DNA from: an uncultured Lachnospiraceae bacterium
GTDB lineage: Bacteria; Bacillota; Clostridia; Lachnospirales; Lachnospiraceae
Direction: 5' to 3'
Assembly (NCBI GenBank): GCA_910584685.1
Contig: CAJUAO010000011.1
Location: forward strand, 47,230 to 111,229
Length of the DNA: 64,000 bases
Each line of letters begins with the position of its first letter. The first letter of the stretch is position 1. This document shows positions 44,718 through 53,791 of this stretch, one piece after another. A program made the translations under genes and the position numbers. Under the pieces are notes generated by a model that saw only the letters and a program-made list of their open reading frames with translations, was not told the DNA's origin and did not search any database.

Positions 44718-46598
44718 ATGGGTGAGATAAATGTACCGAAATCACTGCTGCCTGAAAATATTATGGCAACGGTTGAGGGGAAAATAAAAAGGGAAAAGCG
44801 TAAAAGGAGAAGGAGAAAAATAGCAATAATATCGTCTTTCAGTGTGGCGGCAGCAGTAGTATTAATCGCAGGTATTTATTTCAGATTTTTTAATAAAAAA
44901 TTTGGCGAGGAAGAGGAAGGTATAGCCGGACTAAACCGGATAAAAAGCTATCAGGCATTATATAATTATCTGCGGACAGAAAATATAATAATAAATGAGG
45001 TGCCAAAGGGGGATGCATCGTCGTCAGGAACAGAGATGGATATGCTTCCTGAGGGAAACATGGGAAATGGAGATTATTCAGAAACAAATATACAGACAAA
45101 GGGTATTGATGAGGGAGATATAGTAAAGACAGACGGAGAATATATATATGTAACAAGCGGTAAAAAAACAGTAGTTGTGCTTAAGGCGGACGGGGGAGAT
45201 ACTAAAAAGGTATCTGATATAGATATAAGGCGCAAGGTTTTAAAGAAGTATAATAATGATAATAAAATAAATAAAGACAGCTTTAAGATAATTGATACCT
45301 ATATCTATAAAGACAGACTTACAGTAATATCCTCCTGTGCCGGGGAAAAAGGAATGGTGTATGTTGCAGTTGTACAGATGAATGAGGGAAAGGCCGGTGA
45401 TATTCATATAACAAGGCAGGAGGGAGAATATTACGACAGCAGAATGAAGGACGGCATATTATATCTTATAACTCATATGGATATGTCGGCAGATTTACTG
45501 AACAGTGTTGATGATGTTATAGGAACGGCAGGTGATAAGGAGATACCTCCTGAAAATGCATTTTATACATCTATACATGAATATTATAATATGTATTATA
45601 TTATGTCGTCTGTTGACATCTTGTCAGAGGCAGAGATTGTTGATTCAAAGACATATATTGGAGGAAGCATAGAGCTGTATGTATCATATGGGCATATTTA
45701 TTTTCTTGAGGAAGATAATTATGGAGAAAAGATAAATATAGTCAGCTTTTCATTTGAAGACGGAAGCATAGAGCCGGAGAAATCAGGCTATATATATGGA
45801 ATAGTGAACGACAGCTTTTCAGCAGATGAATATAACGGCTATCTCAGAGTTGTAACTACGCAGGAATCGGGAAACAGTCTATATGTGTTAAACGATAAGC
45901 TGGAGATAATGGGAAGTATTACGGGTATTGCAAAGGGCGAGGAGATAAAATCAGCAAGATTTATGGGAGATATGGGATATTTTGTAACATATAGAAATAC
46001 AGACCCGTTATTTATGGTTGATTTATCAAATCCTGAAGAGCCAAGGATTATGGATGAGCTGAAAATCACCGGATACTCTGCATATCTTCATTTTCTGGAT
46101 GATGATAATTTGCTTGGCATAGGCTTTGAAAGCGATTCCGACACAGGTATTGAGGAGGGAGTAAAGGTAACCTTATTTGATGTGTCAGACAAGTCTGATA
46201 TAAGGGTTAAGGAAAATTTTAAATACGGGAAGGGTACGTATTCAGACGCAATTCATAACCACAACGCAATAATGGCGTCAGACAGCAAGGGAATATATGG
46301 CTTCTGTCTGTACTATTATGAGTTTGATACATTTATTAATGAGGGCGGAAACGGAAATGGAGTTTATGCAAGGTTTGAGCCGTTATATAAGTATAAGGTG
46401 TTTATGTATAAGGATGGAGCTATAAGGGAGGTTGAAAGTATAGAAAAATATGATGAAAATAACGTCAGATATACAGTCAGGGGATTATATATAGGCGATT
46501 ACTTTTATCTTGTAAGCAGGGCTAATGCATATGTGTATAGTCTTGATGATGTGGCAGGCGAAGAAAAAGCCGTAGAGCTTGTAAGCATAAGCTATTAA
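44718..46598 (+). CDS. Membrane-anchored beta-propeller protein, candidate anti-sigma partner
   Basis: 626 residues. A short cytoplasmic N-terminus (residues 1-35, basic KREKRKRRRRK) precedes one membrane helix (about 36-56) and a large extracellular part. The segment TNIQTKGIDEGDIVKTDGEYIYV is the signature of the secreted beta-propeller (Beta_propel) family. Position right behind an ECF sigma gene and the single-pass topology suggest an anti-sigma or sensor role, but the N-terminus shows no known anti-sigma motif. Confidence 0.8.
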   Translation: MGEINVPKSLLPENIMATVEGKIKREKRKRRRRKIAIISSFSVAAAVVLIAGIYFRFFNKKFGEEEEGIAGLNRIKSYQALYNYLRTENIIINEVPKGDASSSGTEMDMLPEGNMGNGDYSETNIQTKGIDEGDIVKTDGEYIYVTSGKKTVVVLKADGGDTKKVSDIDIRRKVLKKYNNDNKINKDSFKIIDTYIYKDRLTVISSCAGEKGMVYVAVVQMNEGKAGDIHITRQEGEYYDSRMKDGILYLITHMDMSADLLNSVDDVIGTAGDKEIPPENAFYTSIHEYYNMYYIMSSVDILSEAEIVDSKTYIGGSIELYVSYGHIYFLEEDNYGEKINIVSFSFEDGSIEPEKSGYIYGIVNDSFSADEYNGYLRVVTTQESGNSLYVLNDKLEIMGSITGIAKGEEIKSARFMGDMGYFVTYRNTDPLFMVDLSNPEEPRIMDELKITGYSAYLHFLDDDNLLGIGFESDSDTGIEEGVKVTLFDVSDKSDIRVKENFKYGKGTYSDAIHNHNAIMASDSKGIYGFCLYYYEFDTFINEGGNGNGVYARFEPLYKYKVFMYKDGAIREVESIEKYDENNVRYTVRGLYIGDYFYLVSRANAYVYSLDDVAGEEKAVELVSISY

Positions 46599-46613
46599 AA
46601 ATAAGTTGGCAGG

Positions 46614-46659
46614 GCGCAGGTTTTCTGTTATAATCGAACAGAAAACCCGCGCCTTTTTG
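46614..46659 (+). terminator. Terminator after beta-propeller gene
   Basis: GGCGCAGGTTTTCTGTT (46614-46630) pairs with AACAGAAAACCCGCGCC (46638-46654), followed by five T. Confidence 0.88.
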
Positions 46660-46719
46660 GCGTGGAAATTTACTAAGAAATTTTATAGAAAAAGGATTTA
46701 AAATCGGGAGGACACATAT

Positions 46720-48102
46720 ATGAAGCTTTGGGGCGGACGTTTTACCAAGGAAGAAAACCAGCTTGTACATAATTTTAATGAATCACTTTCATTTGACAGA
46801 AAATTTTACAGGCAGGATATACAGGGAAGCATGGCTCACGTAAAAATGCTGGCAAAGACAGGCATTATATCTAATGATGACAGAGATGCTATACTTAACG
46901 GGCTTGAGGGAATACTCTCGGATATAGATAATGGAAAGCTGGAATTTACCAATGAGCATGAGGATATTCATTCGTTTGTGGAGGCAAACCTTATAGAGAG
47001 AGTGGGAGAGGCTGGAAAAAGGCTTCATACAGGCAGAAGCAGAAATGACCAGGTGGCTCTTGACATGAAGCTGTACGCAAGAGATGAGATAAGAGAGCTT
47101 GACGGGCTTGTAAAGGAGCTACTTTTGGCGCTTCATAATATTATGAAGGATAATATTGACACATTTATGCCGGGCTTTACCCATCTGCAGAAGGCGCAGC
47201 CTGTAACGCTGGCCCATCATATAGGGGCGTATTTTGAGATGTTTAAGAGGGACAGGGGAAGACTTAAGGATATATATGAAAGAATGAATTACTGTCCTCT
47301 TGGCTCGGGGGCGCTGGCAGGAACTACTTATCCGTTAGACAGGGAGATGACGGCGGAGCTGCTTGATTTTTACGGCCCCACATTAAACAGCATGGACTCC
47401 GTGTCAGACAGGGATTATCTTATAGAGCTGCTATCGGCATTGTCAGTTATAATGATGCACCTTAGCAGATTTTCGGAGGAAATTATTATATGGAATACAA
47501 ATGAGTACCGTTTTGTGGAGATAGACGACGCCTACAGTACAGGCAGCAGTATTATGCCTCAGAAGAAAAATCCTGACATAGCGGAGCTTGTCCGGGGAAA
47601 GACGGGCAGGGTGTATGGAGCCTTAATGTCTATGCTTACTGCCATGAAGGGAATACCTCTCGCTTATAATAAGGATATGCAGGAGGATAAGGAATTTACC
47701 TTTGACGCAATAGACACGGTAAAGGGCTGTCTGGCGCTTTTTACAGGTATGTTAAAGACCATGACCTTCAGAAGATACGTAATGGAGGAAAGCGCAAAAA
47801 AAGGATTTACAAACGCTACGGATGCGGCGGATTATCTTGTGGGGAAAGGCGTTCCCTTCAGGGATGCACATGGTATTGTAGGTCAGCTTGTGCTGTTTTG
47901 CATAGATAAGAATATAGCCCTTGACGATATGACAATAGAGGAATATAAGTCCATAAGTCCTGTGTTTGACGAGGATATATATGACGCAATAAGCCTTAAA
48001 ACATGCGTAGAAAAGCGTGTTACCATAGGCGCTCCGGGAATGGAGGCTATGAAAAAGGTTATTGAGCTGAACGAAAAATATTTATGCGGGCAGGCTCTTT
48101 AG
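46720..48102 (+). CDS. argH: Argininosuccinate lyase
   Basis: 460 residues. It opens KLWGGRFTKEENQLVHNFNESL and has the fumarase/lyase signature GSSIMPQKKNPD (near residue 278) with the catalytic Ser loop. It splits argininosuccinate to arginine and fumarate. RBS GGGAGG. No other arg gene is adjacent. Confidence 0.97.
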   Translation: MKLWGGRFTKEENQLVHNFNESLSFDRKFYRQDIQGSMAHVKMLAKTGIISNDDRDAILNGLEGILSDIDNGKLEFTNEHEDIHSFVEANLIERVGEAGKRLHTGRSRNDQVALDMKLYARDEIRELDGLVKELLLALHNIMKDNIDTFMPGFTHLQKAQPVTLAHHIGAYFEMFKRDRGRLKDIYERMNYCPLGSGALAGTTYPLDREMTAELLDFYGPTLNSMDSVSDRDYLIELLSALSVIMMHLSRFSEEIIIWNTNEYRFVEIDDAYSTGSSIMPQKKNPDIAELVRGKTGRVYGALMSMLTAMKGIPLAYNKDMQEDKEFTFDAIDTVKGCLALFTGMLKTMTFRRYVMEESAKKGFTNATDAADYLVGKGVPFRDAHGIVGQLVLFCIDKNIALDDMTIEEYKSISPVFDEDIYDAISLKTCVEKRVTIGAPGMEAMKKVIELNEKYLCGQAL

Positions 48103-48115
48103 CCTTGCCTGCACT

Positions 48116-48982
48116 CTATGAATAAAACAGAGTGCGTTTATCATAGCTTTCCCTGTATTCGCTTGGAGAAAGACCTGTAATTTTTTTAAAGGCATTAGTA
48201 AAATTATGGGCATCATTAAAGCCTACATTATATGCAATCTGTGAAATTGAATGGTTGGTGTCCGTAAGCTGGGCCTTGGCAGTATCCATCTTTGTCTGAA
48301 GCATAAACTGCTTAAGGGTTATTCCTGACTGATTTTTAAACAATGAAGACAGATACTTAGGGTTGTATCCAAAATACTCCGCAATCTGGCTGACAGTTAT
48401 GTTTTCGCTGCTGTGATATTGGACATAGTCGGCAATATCATTGAAAAGCTGTGTAGTCTGAACAGTATATGAATATTTTTTGTATAGATTGCTCTGGCAG
48501 TATATTTCTGATACTATTGCGCCCGTTATATTGTTGTTTAAATTTTTATTGTGATACCTTTTATCGCAGTCCTGAAGCTGCTTCATAAGTATAATTACCC
48601 TGTCCATTGATGCAAGCTCTCCGGTTATGGGAACATAAATGTTTTTATCATTGTAATTGTATGTGAATTTTTCATTTGATATAGCTTCATTATCAACAAT
48701 ATCAAAGCCTTCCTCCTTATAAAAGTGAAGCCAGTAAAAGGAGCAGGAGCCCTGTCTGTAGCCGTGCTGAAAGGAAGTAGGGGGCATAAGAAGATATTGG
48801 GATTTGTGTACCACATATTCGTTTTCATGGTCAGCTATATATAACGTGCCGCCGGTTACTGCTATAAGCTCAAAGTCTGTAAGATTTCTGGTAAGATGCA
48901 TCCACTCGCTTGAAGGCGCCACAAATTTGCCGCACCAGTTATAGGTAAATGTATTATTTCCTGAAAAAATAATATTTTTCAC
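48116..48982 (-). CDS. AraC family regulator with cupin sensor
   Basis: 288 residues. The N-terminal cupin-like sensor (about 15-130) is followed by two helix-turn-helix units (VSQIAEYFGYNPKYLSSLFKNQSG, then ISQIAYNVGFNDAHNFTNAFKKITG). The start is GTG, with AAGGAGGTG upstream. It is convergent with argH and divergent from the DegV gene. It may respond to a sugar, as is common in the family; its target is unknown. Confidence 0.9.
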   Translation of the reverse strand: MKNIIFSGNNTFTYNWCGKFVAPSSEWMHLTRNLTDFELIAVTGGTLYIADHENEYVVHKSQYLLMPPTSFQHGYRQGSCSFYWLHFYKEEGFDIVDNEAISNEKFTYNYNDKNIYVPITGELASMDRVIILMKQLQDCDKRYHNKNLNNNITGAIVSEIYCQSNLYKKYSYTVQTTQLFNDIADYVQYHSSENITVSQIAEYFGYNPKYLSSLFKNQSGITLKQFMLQTKMDTAKAQLTDTNHSISQIAYNVGFNDAHNFTNAFKKITGLSPSEYRESYDKRTLFYS

Positions 48983-49028
48983 AGGGCACCTCCTTTGGGT
49001 TTGTAATTAAATTTAATATATATTTTCC

Positions 49029-49079
49029 CACAGGATTTCAGCGTAATAGTTTTGGCTGATTATTCCTGTGCAGTTTTTT
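49029..49079 (+). terminator. Orphan terminator-like hairpin
   Basis: CACAGGA...TCAGC can pair with GGCTGA...TCCTGTG (49029-49070), followed by TTTTTT at 49074-49079. It is oriented on the plus strand within a divergent gap, with no plus-strand gene immediately before it. Confidence 0.5.
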
Positions 49080-49087
49080 GCATATAA

Positions 49088-49129
49088 ACAAGTTGCAGAG
49101 CAACTTGCAAGGCTCAGCTTTGCTGAGAC
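49088..49129. promoter_or_regulatory. Two adjacent palindromes upstream of DegV gene
   Basis: CAAGTTGCAGAGCAACTTG (about 49089-49107) and GGCTCAGCTTTGCTGAGACT (about 49111-49130) are two short near-perfect palindromes. They may be operators for the divergent AraC regulator or small RNA hairpins. Confidence 0.45.
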
Positions 49130-49209
49130 TATTATATTATAAATTATCACATATTTCAATTATGAATGGGTATAATATGTAATTATGTAATTAGGTCATT
49201 GTATTACTA

Positions 49210-49238
49210 TTGACATTCAATGATATAAATGCTATTAT
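49210..49238 (+). promoter_or_regulatory. DegV gene promoter
   Basis: TTGACA (49210-49215), 17 bases, TATTAT (49233-49238), about 45 bases upstream of the start codon. Confidence 0.75.
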
Positions 49239-49282
49239 ATGTAGTATTAAAAACCATATGCTCTAATGGAGGAAAACGTACT

Positions 49283-50131
49283 ATGAAGTTTAAGATAGTA
49301 GCAGATAGCTGTTGTGATTTTGATGAGAACGGTAAAAAGCTTGATAACATACAGATAATACCTCTTACGCTCCATGTGGGAGATACAGATATTATAGATG
49401 ACGAAACCTTTGACCAGCTTGATTTTATAAAAAGAGTAGCCGGTCATCCTGAAAGTCCAAAGTCGTCATGTCCGTCGCCGGGTACATACATGGAGGCTTA
49501 CGAGGGAGATTATGATTGTGTGTTTGCAGTTACTCTTTCAGGAAATTTAAGCGGCTCGTGGAACAGCGCAGAGGTTGGCAGGAAAATGTATTTTGAAGAG
49601 CATCCTGATGATAAGAAAAAGATTCATGTGTTTGATTCATGCTCCGCATCGGCAGGAGAGGCAAGAATTGCAACATATATTCATGAGCTGGCAAATACAG
49701 AGGGAGAGACCTTTGAGTCAATAGTGGAAAAGGTAAATAAGTACAAGCTTGAGATGAAAACCTTTTTTGTTATAGAAACCCTTGAGACTTTAAGAAAGAA
49801 CGGCAGGCTTACAGGTCTTCAGGCTATTGTAGCGACAGTCCTTAATATTAAGCCTGTTATGGGAGCAACAGACGAGGGGGTTATTATTAAGCTGGACCAG
49901 GCAAGAGGCATGGAAAAGGCGTTAAAAAAGCTTGCGCAGATTATAGCTGATACTATCAGCAACCCACAGGAAAAGGTCCTTGCAATCACTCACTGTAACT
50001 GCCCTGACAGGGCAAGGTGGATGAAAGAGCAGATAGAGTCCCTTGTTAAGTTTAAGGATATAACCATAGGCGATACAAGAGGCGTGGCAACCATGTATGC
50101 AAATGATGGTGGAATTATTATTTCAGTGTAA
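49283..50131 (+). CDS. DegV family fatty-acid-binding protein
   Basis: 282 residues. The typical start FKIVADSCCDF, the segment PKSSCPSPGTYMEAY and LSGNLSGSWNSAE are seen, with the later LETLRKNGRLTG motif. DegV/FakB proteins bind a fatty acid and present it to the kinase FakA. The ATG at 49283 follows GGAGG; the upstream frame lies in the promoter region. It is monocistronic by the terminator that follows. Confidence 0.92.
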   Translation: MKFKIVADSCCDFDENGKKLDNIQIIPLTLHVGDTDIIDDETFDQLDFIKRVAGHPESPKSSCPSPGTYMEAYEGDYDCVFAVTLSGNLSGSWNSAEVGRKMYFEEHPDDKKKIHVFDSCSASAGEARIATYIHELANTEGETFESIVEKVNKYKLEMKTFFVIETLETLRKNGRLTGLQAIVATVLNIKPVMGATDEGVIIKLDQARGMEKALKKLAQIIADTISNPQEKVLAITHCNCPDRARWMKEQIESLVKFKDITIGDTRGVATMYANDGGIIISV

Positions 50132-50144
50132 AATATAAGGTAAA

Positions 50145-50184
50145 GAGGCTGCTTCAAAAAACTTATTTTGGAGCAGTTTCTTGT
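50145..50184 (+). terminator. Terminator after DegV gene
   Basis: GAGGCTGCTTCAAAA (50145-50159) pairs with TTTTGGAGCAGTTTC (50166-50180) using some G-T pairs, then TTGTTT. Confidence 0.65.
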
Positions 50185-50251
50185 TTAATATGGAAGTTCA
50201 AAAGCAAAACGTAGCGGCGGACAAACTAAAAGAAAAATGGAGCATATACAA

Positions 50252-52000
50252 ATGGCACAATGGATGATATATACAAAGAGGGCTGATTTTTCAGCTCTTT
50301 CGGTTAAGCATAATATAACTCCTGTCACTGCAAGGATTATGACAAACAGGGGAATATTGCCAGAGGATTTTGAAAGCTATTTAAGCTGTGATATGAAGAA
50401 CTTAAATTCTCCGTGGCTATTTAAGGATATAGAAAAGGCTGTGGATATACTTGCAGGGAAAATAGCAGAAGGAAAGAATATACGTGTTATAGGGGACTAT
50501 GATATAGACGGCGTCTGCGCCACATATATAATTACTGACGGAATAAGGCGCCTTGGAGGAAGGGCTGATATGGATATTCCCGACAGGGTGAAGGACGGCT
50601 ACGGAATAAATATAAATATTATAGACAGAGCAATAAAGGCCGGAACAGATACTATAGTAACATGTGATAACGGTATAGCGGCAGTTGATGAAATTCAATA
50701 CGCCATAGACAAGGGGCTTACGGTTATAGTAACGGACCATCATCAGGTGCCTGTAGATGACAAGGGAGTATGTGTAAGGGTAAAGGCAGACGCTACCATA
50801 AACCAGCACCAGCCTGACTGCAATTATCCATATAAATCATTGTGCGGCGCGGCTGTGGCAATGAAGCTTATGGAGGCATTGCATGAAAAGCTTAATGTGG
50901 AGTATGATACGGATAAGTATATAGAGCCGGCCGCCATAGCTACCATAGGGGATGTGGTGGATTTGAACGGTGAAAACAGAATAATTGCAAAAGCAGGGCT
51001 TGAGAGGCTAAGGAATCCGGGAAACCTTGGAATAAAAGCCCTTATGGAGGTTTGCGGAATTGACGCTTCAAGGCTTTCATCTTATCATATAGGATTTATT
51101 ATAGGCCCCTGCTTAAATGCAGGCGGCAGGCTTGAGACAGCAAAAAAGGCATTTTCCCTTCTTGCGGCAGGAAGCTATAAGGAGGCTCTTGAAAAAGCAG
51201 AGGAATTAAAGCGTTTAAATGACGAGAGAAAATCTATGACAGATGAAGCGGTAGAGAAGGCAGGAGCTTTAGCTGAATTATGTGAGGATAAAAATGTTTT
51301 AGTATTATACGTTAAGGGAGTTCATGAGAGCATAGCAGGCATAGTGGCAGGAAGGATTAGGGAAAGATTTTATAAGCCGGTGATTGTGCTTACGGATTCT
51401 GACGTGAAGGGTGAGGCTAAGGGCTCGGGACGTTCTATAGAAGGCTATGATATGTTCAGGGAGCTTTCAAGGTGCCAGCAGCTTTTTACAAGGTTTGGAG
51501 GGCATGAGATGGCGGCAGGCTTATCAATTCCAAAGGAAAACATAAAAGCCTTTGAGGCCATGGTCAATGAAAATGAAAGCATGACAGAGGATATTCTTAC
51601 GGAAAAAATATGGATTGACGTTAAAATGCCCTTTTCATATATTTCGGAGAGCTTTGTAGAGGAATTGTCACTTCTTGAGCCTTTTGGAAAAGCAAATGAA
51701 AAGCCGCTTTTTGCCGAAAAGCCTGTTGAGCTGTTAAGCTTTACTATTATGGGAAAAAACAGGAATGTTCTTAAGATGACTCTGAGAGGAGAAGATAAAT
51801 CCTATATACAGGCAATGTATTTTGGCGATATAGAAGAGCTAAAGGAGAATATTACGGAAAAATACGGCAGTAAACAGCTTGACAGGGCAAGGATGGGAAG
51901 GGATAATGACATAAGAATGGCAGTAACCTACTATCCCCAGATAAATACATATAACGGAAAAACATCCGTGCAGATAGTAGTAAGGCAGATTCAAATTTAA
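50252..52000 (+). CDS. RecJ-like single-strand DNA exonuclease
   Basis: 582 residues, DHH/DHHA1 family. Motif I is IGDYDIDGVCATYI (near 82), motif III TDHHQVP (near 160). The downstream DHHA1 domain has GRIRERFYKPVIVL and FGGHEMAAGLSI. A C-terminal OB-like domain completes RecJ. It is close to RecJ but shorter than the 750-residue form of many bacteria. Start at 50252 follows GGAG. Acts in recombination and repair in the cytoplasm. Confidence 0.88.
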   Translation: MAQWMIYTKRADFSALSVKHNITPVTARIMTNRGILPEDFESYLSCDMKNLNSPWLFKDIEKAVDILAGKIAEGKNIRVIGDYDIDGVCATYIITDGIRRLGGRADMDIPDRVKDGYGININIIDRAIKAGTDTIVTCDNGIAAVDEIQYAIDKGLTVIVTDHHQVPVDDKGVCVRVKADATINQHQPDCNYPYKSLCGAAVAMKLMEALHEKLNVEYDTDKYIEPAAIATIGDVVDLNGENRIIAKAGLERLRNPGNLGIKALMEVCGIDASRLSSYHIGFIIGPCLNAGGRLETAKKAFSLLAAGSYKEALEKAEELKRLNDERKSMTDEAVEKAGALAELCEDKNVLVLYVKGVHESIAGIVAGRIRERFYKPVIVLTDSDVKGEAKGSGRSIEGYDMFRELSRCQQLFTRFGGHEMAAGLSIPKENIKAFEAMVNENESMTEDILTEKIWIDVKMPFSYISESFVEELSLLEPFGKANEKPLFAEKPVELLSFTIMGKNRNVLKMTLRGEDKSYIQAMYFGDIEELKENITEKYGSKQLDRARMGRDNDIRMAVTYYPQINTYNGKTSVQIVVRQIQI

Positions 52001-52026
52001 GGGAAAAAGATTAGGAGGAAAAGAAA

Positions 52027-52851
52027 ATGCTTCAAATAGGAATAAGAGCCCATGACATGGAGCATGACGCCATAGAAAAAATGGTTGAAAGCATGGCAGA
52101 AAAGGGGCTTAAGTGTACCCAGCTTGCGCTTTCAAAGGCAATATCAGCCTTTAATACAGACATAGGAGCCATGACGCCGGGAATGGCAATGTATTTAAAA
52201 AGATTATTTGAAAAAAATAAAATAGACGTAGCTGTGCTTGGGTGCTATCAGGAGCTTGGAAACGGTGATAAGAAGGAGTTTGAGGATATTTTAAAAATAT
52301 ATAAGGCCCACATACGTTTTGCAAAGGTTTTAGGCTGCGGAATGGTAGGTACAGAGACATGGAGCAGCAACTTAAGCGTATCAGATGACAGCTCCTTACA
52401 AATCCTTATAGAGAATATGAAGAAAATAGTTTCATATGCGGAAAGCATGGGGGTTATTATAGGAATGGAGCCGGTGGCAGGGCATATAGTATATGATATA
52501 AAAAGGGCAAGAGCTGTTCTGGATGAGGTAGGCTCCCCAAATCTTCAGATAATATTTGACCCGGTAAATCTTATAACATATGACAATTATCAAAGTCAGG
52601 AAAAAATAATAAACGAGGCATTTGAGCTTTTGGGAGATGACATAGCCTGTATCCATGCCAAGGATTTTATAGTAGAAAAGGATAAAAAAATAAAGCCTGT
52701 TATATCAGGAGACGGGTTACTAAACTATCAGCTTCTTTTATCAAAGCTTAAAAGGAAAAAACCGTTTATACATATCCTTTTGGAGGAAACATCACCTGCA
52801 AACCTGCTGTACGCTAAGGAATACATAGAGGAAATTTACGAAAAATGCTGA
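52027..52851 (+). CDS. Sugar phosphate isomerase/epimerase-like TIM barrel
   Basis: 274 residues of the AP endonuclease 2/xylose isomerase-like TIM barrel family. Metal-ligand-type residues lie in GMEPVAGH (Glu, near 152), FDPVNL (Asp, near 179) and CIHAKD (His, near 207). Exact substrate unknown. RBS AGGAGG. It overlaps the next gene by 7 bases and lies 27 bases after the RecJ-like gene, so it is in that operon. Confidence 0.82.
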   Translation: MLQIGIRAHDMEHDAIEKMVESMAEKGLKCTQLALSKAISAFNTDIGAMTPGMAMYLKRLFEKNKIDVAVLGCYQELGNGDKKEFEDILKIYKAHIRFAKVLGCGMVGTETWSSNLSVSDDSSLQILIENMKKIVSYAESMGVIIGMEPVAGHIVYDIKRARAVLDEVGSPNLQIIFDPVNLITYDNYQSQEKIINEAFELLGDDIACIHAKDFIVEKDKKIKPVISGDGLLNYQLLLSKLKRKKPFIHILLEETSPANLLYAKEYIEEIYEKC

Positions 52852-53120
52852 CAAAATATATAATAGCCTACATAATTATAATAAACATAATAACATATAT
52901 AGCCTACGCCTATGACAAGCATCAGGCAAAAAGGCATAAATGGAGGGTGCGTGAATCAACACTGCTTTTTCTTGCGTTAGCTATGGGCTCTATAGGAGCC
53001 TTGGCTGCTATGTATACTACAAGACATAAAACAAAGCACAAAAAGTTTACCGTAGGAGTTCCCCTGCTTTTAATACTTAATATAATGATGCTTGTTTTTT
53101 TAGTATATATCATACCTTAG
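52845..53120 (+). CDS. DUF1294 membrane protein
   Basis: 91 residues. The DUF1294 pattern is clear: AYAYDKHQAKRHKWRVRESTLLFLALAMGSIGALAAMYTTRHKTKHKKFTVG is its core, here described by KWRVRE, GSIGA and RHKTKHKKF. Two to three membrane helices. It overlaps the TIM-barrel gene by 7 bases. Function unknown. Confidence 0.88.
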   Translation: MLTKYIIAYIIIINIITYIAYAYDKHQAKRHKWRVRESTLLFLALAMGSIGALAAMYTTRHKTKHKKFTVGVPLLLILNIMMLVFLVYIIP

Positions 53121-53146
53121 TTTGACGGAAAATTTTTTAAAACAGA

Positions 53147-53175
53147 TTGAAACTTCACATTCTGTTTGTTATAAT
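53147..53175 (+). promoter_or_regulatory. apt-relA promoter
   Basis: TTGAAA (53147-53152), 17 bases and TATAAT (53170-53175). It gives a leader of about 55 bases before apt. Confidence 0.8.
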
Positions 53176-53238
53176 GATATTTATTTACAAGACAGCATAA
53201 TAATCGTTTTAACTAAACAAAATAAAGAAAGGTCGTTG

Positions 53239-53769
53239 ATGCATATGAAAAAAATAGAAGAATATGTAAGAAGCATTCCGGATTTTCCGGAGGAGGGTAT
53301 TATATTCAGAGATGTGACAAGCGTACTGCAGGATGCAGACGGACTTCACCTTGCCATATCGTCTATGGAGGATAAAATACGTGATTGGGATTTTGACGTA
53401 GTGGTAGGTCCGGAGTCAAGAGGCTTTATATTTGGAGTACCTATTGCATATAATCTTCATAAGCCGTTTGTTCCGGTAAGAAAGAAGGGAAAGCTTCCTT
53501 GTGAAACGGTAAGCGTTGAATACGAGCTTGAGTATGGAAGCGCAGTGCTTGAAATGCATAAGGACGCCATTAAGCCGGGACAGAAGGTGGTTATTATAGA
53601 TGACCTTATGGCTACGGGGGGTACGATAGAAGCGATAGTAAAGCTTATAAGAGAGCTTGGAGGAGAGGTTACAGGCTCTGTATTTCTTATGGAGCTTAAG
53701 GGACTTAAGGGAAGGGATAAGCTTAAGGATATAAGGGTGGAATCAGTTATTGCATATGATGGAAAATAA
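53239..53769 (+). CDS. apt: Adenine phosphoribosyltransferase
   Basis: 176 residues. It begins with KKIEEYVRSIPDFPEEGIIFRDVT, and the PRPP-binding motif VVIIDDLMATGGTIEA is near 122-137. It salvages adenine to AMP. The start at 53239 (another ATG at 53245) follows GAAAGG; the longer frame overlaps the promoter. relA follows after 22 bases, a widespread pairing in Bacillota. Confidence 0.96.
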   Translation: MHMKKIEEYVRSIPDFPEEGIIFRDVTSVLQDADGLHLAISSMEDKIRDWDFDVVVGPESRGFIFGVPIAYNLHKPFVPVRKKGKLPCETVSVEYELEYGSAVLEMHKDAIKPGQKVVIIDDLMATGGTIEAIVKLIRELGGEVTGSVFLMELKGLKGRDKLKDIRVESVIAYDGK

Positions 53770-53791
53770 CGTAAACATGAGGTGAAAAATC

